From: an uncultured Bacteroidia bacterium
GTDB taxonomy: Bacteria; Bacteroidota; Bacteroidia; Bacteroidales; UBA932
Direction: 5' to 3'
Assembly: GCA_902797435.1 (NCBI GenBank)
Contig: CADBSV010000031.1
Location: 1-64,000, forward strand
DNA length: 64,000 nucleotides
This document shows, piece after piece, positions 1-7,827 of the stretch (positions within the stretch are counted from its first letter, which is position 1; each line of letters begins with the position of its first letter). The position numbers and the translations under genes are program-made. Under the pieces are notes generated by a model. That model ran no database searches. It saw only the letters and a list, made by a program, of their open reading frames with translations, and was not told the origin of the DNA.

Positions 1-73
1 CAAAGTCAGTGTAATACTTATAGCCGGCTATGGCGGAGCGGAAGCCCGCCAACCAAGTGGTGAAATCTCTCAT
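1..73 (-). CDS. Partial DpnII/MboI-family restriction endonuclease (N-terminus only)
   Basis: Only the first 24 codons lie in the window, the rest runs off its left edge. The ATG sits two bases after the stop of the adjacent GATC-type adenine methylase. The peptide starts MRDFTTWLAGF and continues to a YKYYTDF motif. From memory this resembles the start of DpnII/MboI-family enzymes, which have a Trp-Leu pair followed by Tyr-Tyr-Thr-Asp-Phe. DpnII-type enzymes cut unmethylated GATC. The position directly behind the methylase fits a type II restriction-modification operon. The assignment rests on 24 residues and context, so it is probable rather than proven. Confidence 0.62.
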   Translation of the reverse strand, partial: MRDFTTWLAGFRSAIAGYKYYTDF

Positions 74-75
74 AT

Positions 76-987
76 TTATGCGTTGACTACGTTAGAAATC
101 ATCAGCTCTGAGATGGCGCCGCGCCCTGAGGCATCTGAGTTTATCATTCTGGCGGCAGAAACTCTCTTGATGATGAAATGTTTGTATATGGAATCGAAGA
201 AATCCTCTTTGGGATTGACTTCCTTGGGGTCTGAATTGCTGGCTACAAACAGGGCCTTATCCTTGCTGATCTGGTCACAGAAGTCGCGAAGACGAATCTG
301 TTCGGCATCATTGAACCCTTCTTTCGCGTAGGATGTGAAGGAGGATGTCTCCGTGATGGGCTTGTAAGGAGGGTCGAAATAGAACAATGTGTCGGGACCG
401 GCGTAGCGTCCAGTCTCAGCGAAATCGCCACATAGGATTTCTACCTTCTGCAAAACCTCGGAGCAAGCACGGAGGTTATCAGCATCGCAGATGCGAGGAT
501 TAACATACTTGCCATGAGGTACGTTGAATTCGCCTTTTGAATTGACACGATAAAGGCCATTGAAGCACGTTCTGTTCAGGAAGATGAAGAGCGCAGCGGT
601 TACTACCGGAGAGGTCGCCTTTGTGTTGAAACGGGCTCTTTTCTCCATGAAATAAGCCTTGCGGTCTTCTGTGCTCAGGGGGATATACTCATTCTGAATG
701 TGAATAAGTTCAGTTATCAGTTCCTCAACATTCTCCTTAATGACACGATAGGTGCATATAAGTTCCTGGTTGATGTCGTTGATGACAGCCCTCTCAATAT
801 TGGGATACTCCTGAAGAATCCAAAACATGACGGCACCGCCTCCAACAAAAGGTTCCACATACGTCAAGTGCTGACGGGATGCGAAATCACGAGGAAGTGA
901 TTTACGAACCTCATCCAGCAGTTGTGTCTTCCCTCCAACCCATTTGATGAATGGTCGAGCGAGTGTTATGTTTTCGAACAACTTCAT
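76..987 (-). CDS. dam: DNA adenine N6-methyltransferase, Dam/DpnM class
   Basis: A 303-residue class D12 (alpha) adenine methyltransferase that would transfer a methyl group from S-adenosylmethionine to adenine, most likely in GATC. Visible motifs are FIKWVGGKTQLL near residue 13 (SAM-binding, of the FxGxG type), VEPFVGGGAVMF near 44, and the catalytic DPPY near 207. Its length is close to Dam (278) and DpnM (284). It is followed two bases later by a DpnII-like endonuclease start, so it is probably the protective partner of a restriction system and not an orphan regulator. A TAnnTTTG box lies 18 bases upstream of the ATG. Confidence 0.93.
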   Translation of the reverse strand: MKLFENITLARPFIKWVGGKTQLLDEVRKSLPRDFASRQHLTYVEPFVGGGAVMFWILQEYPNIERAVINDINQELICTYRVIKENVEELITELIHIQNEYIPLSTEDRKAYFMEKRARFNTKATSPVVTAALFIFLNRTCFNGLYRVNSKGEFNVPHGKYVNPRICDADNLRACSEVLQKVEILCGDFAETGRYAGPDTLFYFDPPYKPITETSSFTSYAKEGFNDAEQIRLRDFCDQISKDKALFVASNSDPKEVNPKEDFFDSIYKHFIIKRVSAARMINSDASGRGAISELMISNVVNA

Positions 988-1005
988 AAAGTCAGCACAT
1001 TTTCA

Positions 1006-1013
1006 CAAAATTA
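1006..1013 (-). promoter_or_regulatory. -7 promoter box for the methylase operon
   Basis: On the minus strand the box reads TAATTTTG, a match to the Bacteroidales -7 consensus TAnnTTTG, and ends 18 bases before the methylase ATG. I found no convincing -33 TTG at the usual 19-21 base spacing, so this is a tentative call. Confidence 0.4.
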
Positions 1014-1083
1014 ACAAAAAACAGTTAAATGCACTATCCTATTTGTAAATAGTACAGGGTATATCTGTAGTTACTAACCGTCT

Positions 1084-1173
1084 ACAGGACAGGAGCCCCT
1101 GGGTGCCGACGACTTTAAGCCGAATCCCTTCGCCGCAACAGGAGGAGGATAACCCATGGGACTCCGGTCCTGT
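1084..1173. other. Long imperfect inverted repeat, candidate structured RNA
   Basis: In the intergenic gap between the methylase and nifJ, ACAGGAC (1084-1090) pairs with GTCCTGT (1167-1173). GGAG (1092-1095) then pairs with CTCC (1162-1165), CCC (1096-1098) with GGG (1158-1160), and TGGGT (1100-1104) with ACCCA (1152-1156). A small apical hairpin CGAA-TCCC-TTCG lies at 1121-1132. That makes about 19 paired positions in the outer stem, separated by single mismatches or bulges, around a 47-base head. This looks like a small structured RNA or a folded repeat. The strand is unknown, and I could not match it to SRP RNA, 6S RNA or a tRNA. Confidence 0.45.
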
Positions 1174-1194
1174 TAACCTGTGATAATTAATGGC

Positions 1195-1231
1195 GAAAAA
1201 AAAAGAGCAGCCTGTCCAAGACGGCTGCCCC
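1195..1231 (-). terminator. Rho-independent terminator of nifJ
   Basis: Read on the minus strand, GCAGCC-GTC-TTG-GAC-A-GGCTGC forms a hairpin (arms 1223-1228 and 1207-1212, with an inner GTC/GAC extension) followed by an uninterrupted run of U. It lies about 30 bases past the nifJ stop codon. Confidence 0.82.
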
Positions 1232-1257
1232 TTTTCAATATGTGATTGTAGTCTTAC

Positions 1258-4200
1258 CTACTTTGTAAGGCGCACGTAGGTATTGTAACGCACCTTGGCG
1301 AACTCTTCGGTCTTTTCCAGGAGTTCCTGTGCCCTGTCGGGGAAGAGTTTGTAGAGGGATGCGAAACGGACCTCACCCTTGAGGAAGTCCTGGAACTTGG
1401 TCCAGTCGGGTTCCTTGCTGTCGAGGCTGAACGGATTCTTCTCCGTGCCTTCGAGGGCGGGGTTGTAGCGGTAGAGATGCCAGTAGCCGCACTCCACGGC
1501 GAGTTTTTCCTCGCGCTGGCTCAGACCCATGCCGGCCTTGAGCCCGTGGTTGATGCACGGTGCGTAGGCAATTACGAGGCTCGGGCCGTCATAGGCTTCG
1601 GCTTCCTTGATGGCATTCATGTACTGCACCGGGCTTGCTCCCATTGCCACCTGGGCGACGTAAACATAGCCGTAGCTCATGGCCATCATTCCGAGGTCCT
1701 TCTTGCGGATGCGCTTTCCGGAGGCGGCGAATTTGGCGATTGCGCCGGCCGGGGTGCTCTTGGAGCTCTGGCCGCCGGTGTTGGAGTACACCTCGGTGTC
1801 GAGCACAAGCACGTTCACGTTCTCGCCGCTGGCAAGCACATGGTCGAGTCCGCCGTAACCGATATCGTATGCCCAACCGTCGCCGCCGAAGATCCACTGG
1901 CTGCGTGACGGGATGAAATGCTTGAGGCCGAGAAGTTCCTTACATGTATCGCAGGAACACTCTTCCATGAGGGGAACGAGCTTGTCGGCAACCTCGCGGG
2001 TGACCTTGGCATCCTCGGGGGCGTCGAGCCACTGGCGGAACAGAGCCTTAATCTGCTCGGAGCAGCATTCGCACTCGAGTCCCCGGTTCATCAGACGGGC
2101 AACCGTCTCGCGCATGCGGTTGGTGCCAATCTTCATTCCGAGGCCGAATTCGGCGGCATCCTCAAAGAGGGAATTCTGCCAGGCCGGTCCGTGGCCCTGT
2201 GCGTTTGTGCAGTAGGGGCTCGCGGGGAAGGATGCTCCGTAGATGGAAGAGCAGCCCGTGGCGTTGGCAATCATCATGTGGTCGCCGAAGAGCTGGGTGA
2301 TGTTCTTGATGTAGGGAGTCTCACCGCAGCCTGCGCATGCACCTGAGAACTCGAAGAGAGGCTGGCTGAACTGTGCGGCCTTGAGGTTGCTCTTCGGGTC
2401 GGAGGGAGTCTTGTAGCCAACCTTGCTGTTAAGATGGTCGAACTGGGCCTGCTCTTCTGCATGCTCGGTGTAGGGCACCATCTTGAGAGCCTTTTCGGGC
2501 TTTGCGAGACAGACGTCAACGCAGTTGCCGCAACCGGTACAGTCGGAAACGCTGACGCTCAGGGCATACTTGTATTCCTTGAGGTTTGCCTTGCCCTGGG
2601 CAATCTTTGTGCCTGCGGGAACGCCGGCGGCCTCTTCGTCGGTGAGAAGGAACGGCCTGATTGCGGCGTGGGGGCAGACGAAGGCGCAGGTGTTGCACTG
2701 GATACACTTTTCTGCATCCCACTCCGGGACGGTGACGGCTACTCCGCGCTTCTCATAGGCTGATGTGCCGTTCGGCATGGTTCCGTCCATGTACGGAAGG
2801 AAGGCGCTGACCGGCAGAGAATCGCCGTTCTGGGAATTGACGATGTCGGCAATGTCCTTTACGAAAGGAGTTGCAAGGCGGGCCGCTCCGGGATTCTCGA
2901 ACTTGGCGGTAATCTCTGCCCATTCGGCAGGAATGGCCACCTCTGTGTACTCGCCGCCTCGGTCGATGGCAGCGTAGTTCATGTTCACAACGTTCTCACC
3001 CTTCTTGCCGTAGCTCTTGAGGGCGGCGTCCTTCATGTACTTGACTGCATCCTCGTAGGGAATGATGCCGGTAATCTTGAAGAATGCGCTCTGCAGTATG
3101 GTGTTGGTGCGGCCGCCGAGACCTATTTCAGCGGCAATCTTGGTAGCGTTGATGATATAGAGCCTGATGTGTTTGCGCCCTATGATGCTCTTTACGTTGT
3201 CGGGTATGCGCTCAAGGGTTTCCTTTACGTCCCAGAGCGAGTTGAGCAGCAGGCTTCCGCCCTCCTTGATGCCCTTGAGGACGTCATACTTCTGGAGGTA
3301 TGAGGGGACATGGCAGGCGACGAAGTCGGGAGTGCTCACAAGGTAGGGAGCATGGATGGGCTGTTCTCCGAAGCGGAGGTGGCTGCAGGTATATCCGCCG
3401 GACTTCTTGGAGTCGTAATCGAAGTATGCCTGGCAGTAGAGGTCCGTGTGGGAACCGATTATCTTGATGGTGTTCTTGTTGGCGCCAACGGTTCCGTCGG
3501 AGCCGAGTCCGTAGAACTTGCACTCGGTGGTTCCGGGCTTCACGATGGAAATCTCCTCGCCGAGCGGGAGGCTCTTGAAGGTGACGTCGTCGATGATTCC
3601 GATGGTGAAGTCTGTCTTGGGAGACTTACGCTCGAGGTTGTCGTAAACTGCAACGATCTGGGCGGGAGTGGTATCCTTGCTGGACAGCCCGTAACGTCCT
3701 CCGATTATAAGGGGAGCGTTCTCCTTGCCCTGATATGCGGAACGGATGTCGAGGAAGAGCGGCTCTCCGGGAGCTCCGGGCTCCTTGGTGCGGTCGAGCA
3801 CGGCAATCCTCTTCACCGTCTTTGGAATGGCCTTGAAGAGATAATCTGTGCTGAAGGGCCTGTAGAGGTGTACGCTCACAAGACCGTACTTGCGGCCCTT
3901 GGTTGCGAGGAAGTCGATGGTTTCCTTGATGGTTTCGGTAACGGAACCCATGGCGATGATGATGCTTTCCGCATCCTTGGCGCCATAGTAGGTGAAGGGG
4001 CGGTATTTGCGTCCGGTAAGTTCGCTTATCTCACCCATATAGCGGGCTACGATGTCGGGAACTCCTTCGTAAACCTTGTTGCGGGATTCCACGGCCTGGA
4101 AATAGACGTCGCCGTTCTGCGCTGTGCCGCGGGTAACGGGTGAGTCGGGATTCAGAGCCCTGTCACGGAACTGCTGGAGGGCCTTTTCGCTTACCATTGC

Positions 4201-4782
4201 CCTGAGGGCGTCTTCGTCAAGGGCCTCTATCTTCTGGATTTCATGACTGGTACGGAATCCGTCGAAGAAGTGAAGGAAGGGGACGCTGCTCTTTATTGCG
4301 GAAAGGTGAGCTACCGCAGCCATGTCCTGGGCCTCCTGTACGGAACCGGATGCGAGCATGGCGAAGCCTGTCTGACGGCAGGCCATGACGTCCTGATGGT
4401 CTCCGAAGATGGAGAGGGCGTGGCTGGCAAGGGCGCGGGCCGACACATGGAAAACTCCGGGAAGCAGTTCGCCGGCGATTTTGTACATATTGGGAATCAT
4501 GAGCAGAAGCCCCTGCGATGCGGTGTACGTGGTTGTGAGCGCACCGGCCTGAAGGGATCCGTGAACAGCTCCTGAGGCGCCTGCCTCGCTTTCGAGTTCG
4601 GTAACGCGTACTGTCTCGCCCCAGAGGTTCTTTTTTCCGTGGGCGGCCCATTCGTCGATGTTCTCCGCCATAGGAGAGGACGGCGTGATGGGATAGATGC
4701 AGGCATTCTCGCTGAAGAGATATGCCACGCCTGCGACAGCGGTGTTACCGTCACAAGTGATGAATTTCTTTTCTTTGGCCAT
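1258..4782 (-). CDS. nifJ: Pyruvate:ferredoxin (flavodoxin) oxidoreductase, single-chain
   Basis: This 1174-residue cytoplasmic enzyme oxidises pyruvate with CoA to acetyl-CoA and CO2 and reduces ferredoxin, a central step of anaerobic catabolism. The N-terminal TPP-pyrimidine domain shows YPITPSSPMAE near residue 32. Two 4Fe-4S motifs follow, CIQCNTCAFVC near 694 and CTGCGNCVDVC near 747. Next are CAGCGE near 812 and the TPP-binding segment starting GGDGWAYDIGYGGLDHV near 963. The length and domain order match full NifJ proteins. It lies 23 bases behind fabD on the same strand, so the two are probably co-transcribed, and a terminator follows it. Confidence 0.97.
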   Translation of the reverse strand: MAKEKKFITCDGNTAVAGVAYLFSENACIYPITPSSPMAENIDEWAAHGKKNLWGETVRVTELESEAGASGAVHGSLQAGALTTTYTASQGLLLMIPNMYKIAGELLPGVFHVSARALASHALSIFGDHQDVMACRQTGFAMLASGSVQEAQDMAAVAHLSAIKSSVPFLHFFDGFRTSHEIQKIEALDEDALRAMVSEKALQQFRDRALNPDSPVTRGTAQNGDVYFQAVESRNKVYEGVPDIVARYMGEISELTGRKYRPFTYYGAKDAESIIIAMGSVTETIKETIDFLATKGRKYGLVSVHLYRPFSTDYLFKAIPKTVKRIAVLDRTKEPGAPGEPLFLDIRSAYQGKENAPLIIGGRYGLSSKDTTPAQIVAVYDNLERKSPKTDFTIGIIDDVTFKSLPLGEEISIVKPGTTECKFYGLGSDGTVGANKNTIKIIGSHTDLYCQAYFDYDSKKSGGYTCSHLRFGEQPIHAPYLVSTPDFVACHVPSYLQKYDVLKGIKEGGSLLLNSLWDVKETLERIPDNVKSIIGRKHIRLYIINATKIAAEIGLGGRTNTILQSAFFKITGIIPYEDAVKYMKDAALKSYGKKGENVVNMNYAAIDRGGEYTEVAIPAEWAEITAKFENPGAARLATPFVKDIADIVNSQNGDSLPVSAFLPYMDGTMPNGTSAYEKRGVAVTVPEWDAEKCIQCNTCAFVCPHAAIRPFLLTDEEAAGVPAGTKIAQGKANLKEYKYALSVSVSDCTGCGNCVDVCLAKPEKALKMVPYTEHAEEQAQFDHLNSKVGYKTPSDPKSNLKAAQFSQPLFEFSGACAGCGETPYIKNITQLFGDHMMIANATGCSSIYGASFPASPYCTNAQGHGPAWQNSLFEDAAEFGLGMKIGTNRMRETVARLMNRGLECECCSEQIKALFRQWLDAPEDAKVTREVADKLVPLMEECSCDTCKELLGLKHFIPSRSQWIFGGDGWAYDIGYGGLDHVLASGENVNVLVLDTEVYSNTGGQSSKSTPAGAIAKFAASGKRIRKKDLGMMAMSYGYVYVAQVAMGASPVQYMNAIKEAEAYDGPSLVIAYAPCINHGLKAGMGLSQREEKLAVECGYWHLYRYNPALEGTEKNPFSLDSKEPDWTKFQDFLKGEVRFASLYKLFPDRAQELLEKTEEFAKVRYNTYVRLTK

Positions 4783-4805
4783 AGTTTATATAGTAGAATT
4801 AGATT

Positions 4806-5690
4806 TTAGTTTATAGACACTTCTTTTCCTTCTGCGGCGCTGATGCGTTTTATAAGGCCCTGCAGTACGTTTCCCGGACCGAGTTCCCTGAATTCGGTCG
4901 CGCCTGCCCCGAGCATGTTCCTTACGCTCCTGGTCCAGAGGACGGGGCTGGTGAGCTGCCGGATGAGGTTTTCCTTGATGCGGGCGGGCTCCGTTTCCGG
5001 AAGGGCGGTCACGTTCTGGTAGATGGGACACCGCGGGGCGGATATCTCTGCCGCCTCTATCGCCTCGGCCAGGGCGGCCCTTGCCGGTTCCATGAGCGGG
5101 GAGTGGAAGGCTCCGCCTACTGCAAGCGGCAGTGCCCTCTTTGCGCCTGCGGCCTTGAGGGCCTCGCATGCGGCAAGAACGGCATCCTTCTCTCCAGAGA
5201 TGACTATCTGTCCGTCGCAGTTGTAGTTGGCGGCAATGACCGTTCCGCACCCTATGCCGGCGCAGATTTCTTCTACGGTGGCATCCGGAAGGCCTATTAT
5301 GGCTGCCATTGTGCCGGGGACCTTCTCGCAGCATTTCTGCATCTCGCTGGCACGGATGGCGACGAGGCGCAGACCTTCTTCAAAGGATATGGCGCCGCAT
5401 GCCACAAGGGCCGAAAATTCGCCCAGAGAATGGCCTCCGACCATGTCCGGGGCGGGAAGGCCCGGAGTGCATGATGCAAGAACGGTTGAGTGGATGAAAA
5501 TGGCAGGCTGCGTGACACGCGTGGCCCGGAGGTCCTCGTCGCTTCCCCCGAACATGACGTCGGTGATGCGGAATCCCAGAATGTCGTTGGCCTTTTCCAT
5601 AAGGGAACGGGCCTGGCCGCTGCCTTCATATAAATCTTTTCCCATTCCGGGGAACTGGGCGCCCTGGCCTGGGAATACGTATGATATCAT
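4806..5690 (-). CDS. fabD: Malonyl-CoA:ACP transacylase
   Basis: A 294-residue enzyme that moves malonyl from CoA to acyl carrier protein to feed fatty-acid elongation. It begins MISYVFPGQGAQ, the family's typical N-terminus. The nucleophilic serine is in GHSLG near residue 86, and the catalytic histidine is in GAFHSPLMEPA near 194. The open frame extends 148 codons further upstream, but that extension runs across two promoter boxes and a tRNA-like sequence. The ATG at 5690 gives the normal family length. A TATATTTG box ends only four bases before this ATG, so the message may be leaderless. Confidence 0.95.
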   Translation of the reverse strand: MISYVFPGQGAQFPGMGKDLYEGSGQARSLMEKANDILGFRITDVMFGGSDEDLRATRVTQPAIFIHSTVLASCTPGLPAPDMVGGHSLGEFSALVACGAISFEEGLRLVAIRASEMQKCCEKVPGTMAAIIGLPDATVEEICAGIGCGTVIAANYNCDGQIVISGEKDAVLAACEALKAAGAKRALPLAVGGAFHSPLMEPARAALAEAIEAAEISAPRCPIYQNVTALPETEPARIKENLIRQLTSPVLWTRSVRNMLGAGATEFRELGPGNVLQGLIKRISAAEGKEVSIN

Positions 5691-5694
5691 AGCG

Positions 5695-5702
5695 CAAATA
5701 TA
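5695..5702 (-). promoter_or_regulatory. -7 box for fabD-nifJ, four bases from the ATG
   Basis: The minus strand reads TATATTTG, a perfect TAnnTTTG match, followed by CGCT and the fabD ATG. With transcription normally starting a few bases after the box, the mRNA would begin at or beside the start codon. Confidence 0.6.
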
Positions 5703-5714
5703 CAAAATAATCGG

Positions 5715-5722
5715 TATATTTG
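5715..5722 (+). promoter_or_regulatory. -7 box for the tRNA-like leader and AraC gene
   Basis: TATATTTG on the plus strand is followed by CAGCC. The same TATATTTGCAGCC string precedes the intact tRNA-Arg at 22893. It is divergent from the fabD box, with 12 bases between them. A transcript starting here would read through the tRNA-like sequence into the AraC gene. Confidence 0.55.
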
Positions 5723-5729
5723 CAGCCAG

Positions 5730-5801
5730 ACCACTATAGTTTAATGACAGAATTGCGGAACCCTGTTCCGGTGACTGTCCTTCGATGCCGGATGCATGAA
5801 A
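5730..5801 (+). pseudogene. Decayed tRNA-Arg copy (anticodon-like CCT)
   Basis: The stretch TATAGTTTAATG-ACAGAATTGCGGA matches the D arm and anticodon stem of the intact tRNA-Arg at 22908, with one base lost in the D loop. The anticodon stem keeps four of five pairs. The loop reads ACCCTGT, which would give anticodon CCT, but the universal U33 is C. The T loop TTCGATG is recognisable, while the T stem keeps only two weak pairs and the acceptor arms no longer match. It cannot be a working tRNA. Its 3' end overlaps the start of the AraC gene, so it forms that gene's mRNA leader. Confidence 0.68.
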
Positions 5802-6686
5802 AACAAGGCGTTGGTATTTCACGAAATCACTCCGCTCACCGACGGAGACTGCCTTTATGTGATAGCACGTAAAAAACAAGGCTTTGATTTTCCGGTACAT
5901 ACCCATGCGGAGTTCGAACTCAACTACATAGAGGGTGCAAGTGGAGCGAGGCGTCTGGTAGGGGATTCCATCGAGGAGATACAGGACTACGAACTTATTC
6001 TCGTCGGCAACGAGGAACTGGAGCACGGCTGGAGTGACGGCAGTCTCAAGCCCGGCGCCGACATATTTGAAATCACCGTTCAGTTTTCCGGTTCCCTGAT
6101 AGGAAGCGAACTGATGGTAAAGAATCAGTTCCATTCGGTGCGTGAAATGTTCGAGAAGGCCAGGAACGGAATCAGTTTCTCCCTGCCTGCGATTCTCAAG
6201 GTCAAGCCATTGCTGCAGTCACTTACCAGTGAGACCCAGGGGTTCTATGCAGTGACAACATTCATGAATCTCCTTTATGAGCTGTCGAAGGATGACGGCA
6301 TGCGCACGCTTGCAAGCCAGACATTCTCGCAGACCGAGCAGTATAGCCGCTCACGCCGTATCCGTCAGGTTTGCTCGTATATCGATGCGCATTACTCCAG
6401 CAGCATATATCTCCGGGAACTGGCAGAATTGGCGAATATGTCGGAAGCGGCCTTCAGTCGTTTCTTCAGGCAGCAGACCGGCAAAAGCATAACGGATTAT
6501 ATAATTGAAACCCGCATCGGCAAGGCTGCAAGGGAGCTTGTGGATACTGATAAGAACGTTTCCGAAATCTGTTATTCAGCCGGATTCAACAATCTTACCA
6601 ATTTCAACAGGCTCTTCAAGAAAAGACGTGGCTGCACCCCGAAGGAATTCAGGGATTCCTATCGGAAGAAGCAGGTCCTTGTGTAG
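5796..6686 (+). CDS. AraC-family transcriptional regulator
   Basis: A 296-residue regulator with an N-terminal cupin-like sensing half and a C-terminal double helix-turn-helix. The cupin half has FPVHTHAEFELNYIEG near residue 29. The DNA-binding half spans about residues 190-290, including LRELAELANMSEAAFSRFFR and the family signature around AGFNNLTNFNRLFKK. It is the only regulator beside the mannan operon and its 3' end overlaps the epimerase gene by 38 bases tail to tail, so it may control that locus; this is inferred from position only. Its leader is a decayed tRNA. Confidence 0.9.
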   Translation: MKNKALVFHEITPLTDGDCLYVIARKKQGFDFPVHTHAEFELNYIEGASGARRLVGDSIEEIQDYELILVGNEELEHGWSDGSLKPGADIFEITVQFSGSLIGSELMVKNQFHSVREMFEKARNGISFSLPAILKVKPLLQSLTSETQGFYAVTTFMNLLYELSKDDGMRTLASQTFSQTEQYSRSRRIRQVCSYIDAHYSSSIYLRELAELANMSEAAFSRFFRQQTGKSITDYIIETRIGKAARELVDTDKNVSEICYSAGFNNLTNFNRLFKKRRGCTPKEFRDSYRKKQVLV

Positions 6687-7827
6687 TAAGGGACATCACC
6701 TGAAGGCACATCCTGGTGTTGTGATATGGGCACTTCCACAGGCCAGCCTTTGCCGAGTAGATATCCGGCGAGCCGTCTTCCAAAAGAGCCCTGTACCATT
6801 CGCCGTGTTCGCGGTCTATAAGCTTTTCCTTTATGAATTCCCAAACGAGGAGCGCATTCGCATCTCCTTCCTTCCGTCCGTGGAAACGGGACAGCCAGAG
6901 GTTGCCGACCACGCTTTCTGCATACACCCACCATTCCTCAGTGGGATCCGGCCCTTCGGGGCCGATGATGCCGTTTCCGGCAGATGCGAGAATGAGGCTC
7001 AGATTGCGTATGTCCCCGAGAATATTCCCGTCTTCAAGCCGCAGGGCGCACTCCATTGCAAGCCATGAGGCCTCTATGTCATGTCCGCAGGAAATCTTTG
7101 CCGGGAGAACCGTCCAGTCGTCTTTGAAATACAGGTACAGATGGCCGTCCGGTCCGGTTATCCTGTCTTTTAGCAGATGCAGCAGCTTTATCGTCGCTTC
7201 CTTTACTTCCGGATCATGAGATGCCGAATAAAGAGTGGCATAAGCCTCCAGCAGATGGAGGTGGGAATTCATGGTTTTGGGAGCATTTATGTCACTCTCG
7301 CTAAGTGACATGTCGGAAATGGGGGAGAGGTCTCTTGAAAGGGCTTCGGAATAACCTCCGTTGAGGCGGTCACGGAATCTTGCTTCCACTGTGCCGAAGA
7401 TGAGCATGGCGGCGTCAAGGGCGTCGTGTGAGCCGGTGGCCAGATAATACTCGCTGAGCGCGTAGATTGCGAAGGCCTGGGCATACAGCTGTTTCTTTGT
7501 GTCTGAGGGTCTTCCGTCCGCTGTAAGCGTCCAGAAGACTCCGCCGTACTCCCTGTCTATGAAATGCCCGGTGAAATAACTTGCCGCCCACGCCGCATGC
7601 TCCAGAAGGTGCTTTGAATCCAGGGCTTTTCCCGCGGCGGAAAAAGCCCATAGTATTCGGGAGCCAAGTACGCATCCGCGCTCCGCTCCGGGATTGATTG
7701 TCCCATCCGGTCCGGCTTCCCCATAAAACCCGCCCTGAGGGTCCCTCATCTTTTCCCAGAAGGGGAGGATATTGTGCCTGAGTATGTCCCCGGCCTCTTT
7801 CCGTAACGATTCAATCCTGTCTTTCAT
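6649..7827 (-). CDS. Mannobiose/cellobiose 2-epimerase (AGE family)
   Basis: This 392-residue (alpha/alpha)6-barrel enzyme belongs to the N-acylglucosamine/cellobiose 2-epimerase family. Three conserved histidines are visible, in MNSHLHLLEAY near 188, GHDIEASW near 247 and PYHNTRMC near 368. The 59-residue spacing of the first two matches known cellobiose epimerases. No signal peptide is present, so it is cytoplasmic. It directly follows a GPH symporter and a GH130 gene. That is the arrangement known from Bacteroides fragilis, where the epimerase converts beta-1,4-mannobiose to mannosylglucose. It overlaps the symporter gene by an ATGA junction and is the last gene of the operon. Confidence 0.9.
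   Translation of the reverse strand: MKDRIESLRKEAGDILRHNILPFWEKMRDPQGGFYGEAGPDGTINPGAERGCVLGSRILWAFSAAGKALDSKHLLEHAAWAASYFTGHFIDREYGGVFWTLTADGRPSDTKKQLYAQAFAIYALSEYYLATGSHDALDAAMLIFGTVEARFRDRLNGGYSEALSRDLSPISDMSLSESDINAPKTMNSHLHLLEAYATLYSASHDPEVKEATIKLLHLLKDRITGPDGHLYLYFKDDWTVLPAKISCGHDIEASWLAMECALRLEDGNILGDIRNLSLILASAGNGIIGPEGPDPTEEWWVYAESVVGNLWLSRFHGRKEGDANALLVWEFIKEKLIDREHGEWYRALLEDGSPDIYSAKAGLWKCPYHNTRMCLQVMSLTTQGPASSDRNP

Noticed and set aside
1084..1173. Hairpin as SRP RNA or 6S RNA
   Set aside because: I found no SRP GGAAGGAAGCAG-type loop, and it is half the length of 6S RNA; left as unassigned.
3310..4143. 277-codon plus-strand ORF
   Set aside because: It is antisense to nifJ, has no recognisable domain and reflects the GC-rich codon pattern of the real gene.
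5691..6134. 148-codon N-terminal extension of fabD
   Set aside because: It covers two promoter boxes and the tRNA fossil, and FabD proteins start at MISYVFPGQG.
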